Assembly: GCA_031178585.1 (NCBI GenBank)
Contig: JAPSIT010000043.1
Span: 1-13,423, forward strand
DNA: 13,423 nt
Direction: 5' to 3'
DNA from: Arthrobacter sp.
GTDB lineage: Bacteria; Actinomycetota; Actinomycetes; Actinomycetales; Micrococcaceae
Part shown: positions 12,777 to 13,423 of the stretch, in pieces
How the letters are laid out: the number at the start of each line of letters is the position of its first letter
How positions within the stretch are numbered: position 1 is the stretch's first letter
The notes under the pieces: generated by a model
Databases searched by the model: none
The model's input: the letters and a program-made list of their open reading frames with translations, nothing else
What the model was told of the DNA's origin: nothing
Position numbers and translations under genes: made by a program

Positions 12777-13423
12777 ATGGAGCACCTCAGCAGGTTCGCG
12801 AGCGAATTCTTCAAGGCGCTCAAGAACCTGCTGCCGATTGTGGCCGTGGTTGTGGTCTTCCAAATGTTTGTGTTCCGCTCCATGCCCGGTGACCCGCTGG
12901 GGCTGGTGGGGGGTCTTCTGCTTGTGGCTGTGGGCATCGCATTGTTTCTGCACGGGCTGGACCTCAGCATCTTTCCCGTCGGCAAGAACCTGGCCAACCA
13001 GTTCGTCCGCCGCGGAGCCCTGGGGTTGTTGCTGCCCTTTGGGTTTGCCGTTGGCTTCGCTGCCTCCGTCGCGGAGCCGGCGGTGATCGCTGTCGCGGAG
13101 CAGGCCCAATTGGTCAGCGATGGTCGGATCAATGCGCTGGTGCTGCGCTTCGTCATCGCTGTGTCGGTGGGGCTGGTCTTGATCCTGGGCATCCTGCGTG
13201 TCCTGCGGGGCTGGGCGGTTTACAAGTTGTTGATCGCGGGCTACGCGATGGCGCTGGGACTCACGTATATCGCCCCGCCGGAGATCATTGCCCTTGCCTA
13301 CGACTCGGGCGGGGTCACCACCAACATTGTCAGTGTCCCGCTGATCGCGGCGATCGGTCTCGGCCTGGCGAATTCCATCAGGGGACGCAGCCTGCTGGTG
13401 GACGGCTTTGGGCTGGTCGCGCT
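12777..13423 (+). CDS. DUF1538-family membrane transport protein (3' end outside window)
   Basis: 215 residues are visible from ATG 12777, which has GGGAG 6 nt upstream; the frame is open to the window edge. The protein is strongly hydrophobic. Family-like signatures are NLLPIVAVVVVFQMF (~17-31), LFLHGLDLSIFPVGKNLA (~56-73), and GGVTTNIVSVPLIAAIGLGLA (~181-201), the second being a typical GGVTT-x-x-V-x-V-P motif. DUF1538 proteins have been reported to work in pairs as a Na+/H+ antiporter (UmpAB of a halophile), so ion transport is plausible but not shown for this protein. The gene begins after a repeat-rich gap and has no evident link to the arsenic genes. Confidence 0.8.
   Translation, partial: MEHLSRFASEFFKALKNLLPIVAVVVVFQMFVFRSMPGDPLGLVGGLLLVAVGIALFLHGLDLSIFPVGKNLANQFVRRGALGLLLPFGFAVGFAASVAEPAVIAVAEQAQLVSDGRINALVLRFVIAVSVGLVLILGILRVLRGWAVYKLLIAGYAMALGLTYIAPPEIIALAYDSGGVTTNIVSVPLIAAIGLGLANSIRGRSLLVDGFGLVA

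Overview
The window is high-GC DNA from an actinobacterium, most likely of the Micrococcaceae (Arthrobacter/Pseudarthrobacter type). The grounds are codon use, GTG and TTG starts, the style of the secreted FG-GAP protein, an actinobacterial arsO-trxB-arsC gene set, and intergenic repeats of a kind I associate with this group. The genus is inference.

Layout. (1) Positions 1-2717 (+) hold the 3' part of a large secreted protein with chitobiase/hexosaminidase C-terminal-like modules, an unnamed Cys-containing module and five 150-nt FG-GAP/VCBS units. It ends at a 16-bp bidirectional terminator (2750-2785). (2) Positions 2794-7020 (-) form an arsenic operon, read right to left: arsC (three-Cys), trxB/arsT, a 20-residue Cys-rich peptide gene (5447-5509), a nested palindrome (5355-5422), arsO, an arsC with an N-terminal helical domain, and a one-Cys ArsC-like gene whose P-loop has Lys in place of Arg. 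(3) Positions 7062-7180 are a divergent control region with two ArsR-type operators. It drives the operon leftward and an AqpS-like aquaporin (7181-7939, +) rightward. (4) arsR (8002-8352, +) follows behind a third operator and is probably leaderless. Its 3' end overlaps a convergent SGNH hydrolase gene. (5) Positions 9474-11574 (-) hold a YcnI-type (DUF1775) copper-binding envelope protein and two related four-helix membrane proteins sharing a set of His positions. (6) A low-molecular-weight tyrosine phosphatase gene (11693-12379, +) is followed by about 400 bp of non-coding direct and inverted repeats. The window ends inside a DUF1538 membrane protein gene.

How the arsenic genes fit together (inference from families): ArsC enzymes reduce arsenate, with TrxB supplying reducing power through a thioredoxin encoded elsewhere. 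The aquaporin lets arsenite leave, ArsO oxidises an arsenic species, and ArsR switches both arms. No ArsB or Acr3 pump lies in the window. The most interesting item is the peptide MNTGCCGDSGCCDDDDQDCC, placed between trxB and arsO. It has three adjacent-Cys pairs, and adjacent Cys pairs also occur in the ArsR sensor site and in the C-terminal tail of ArsO.
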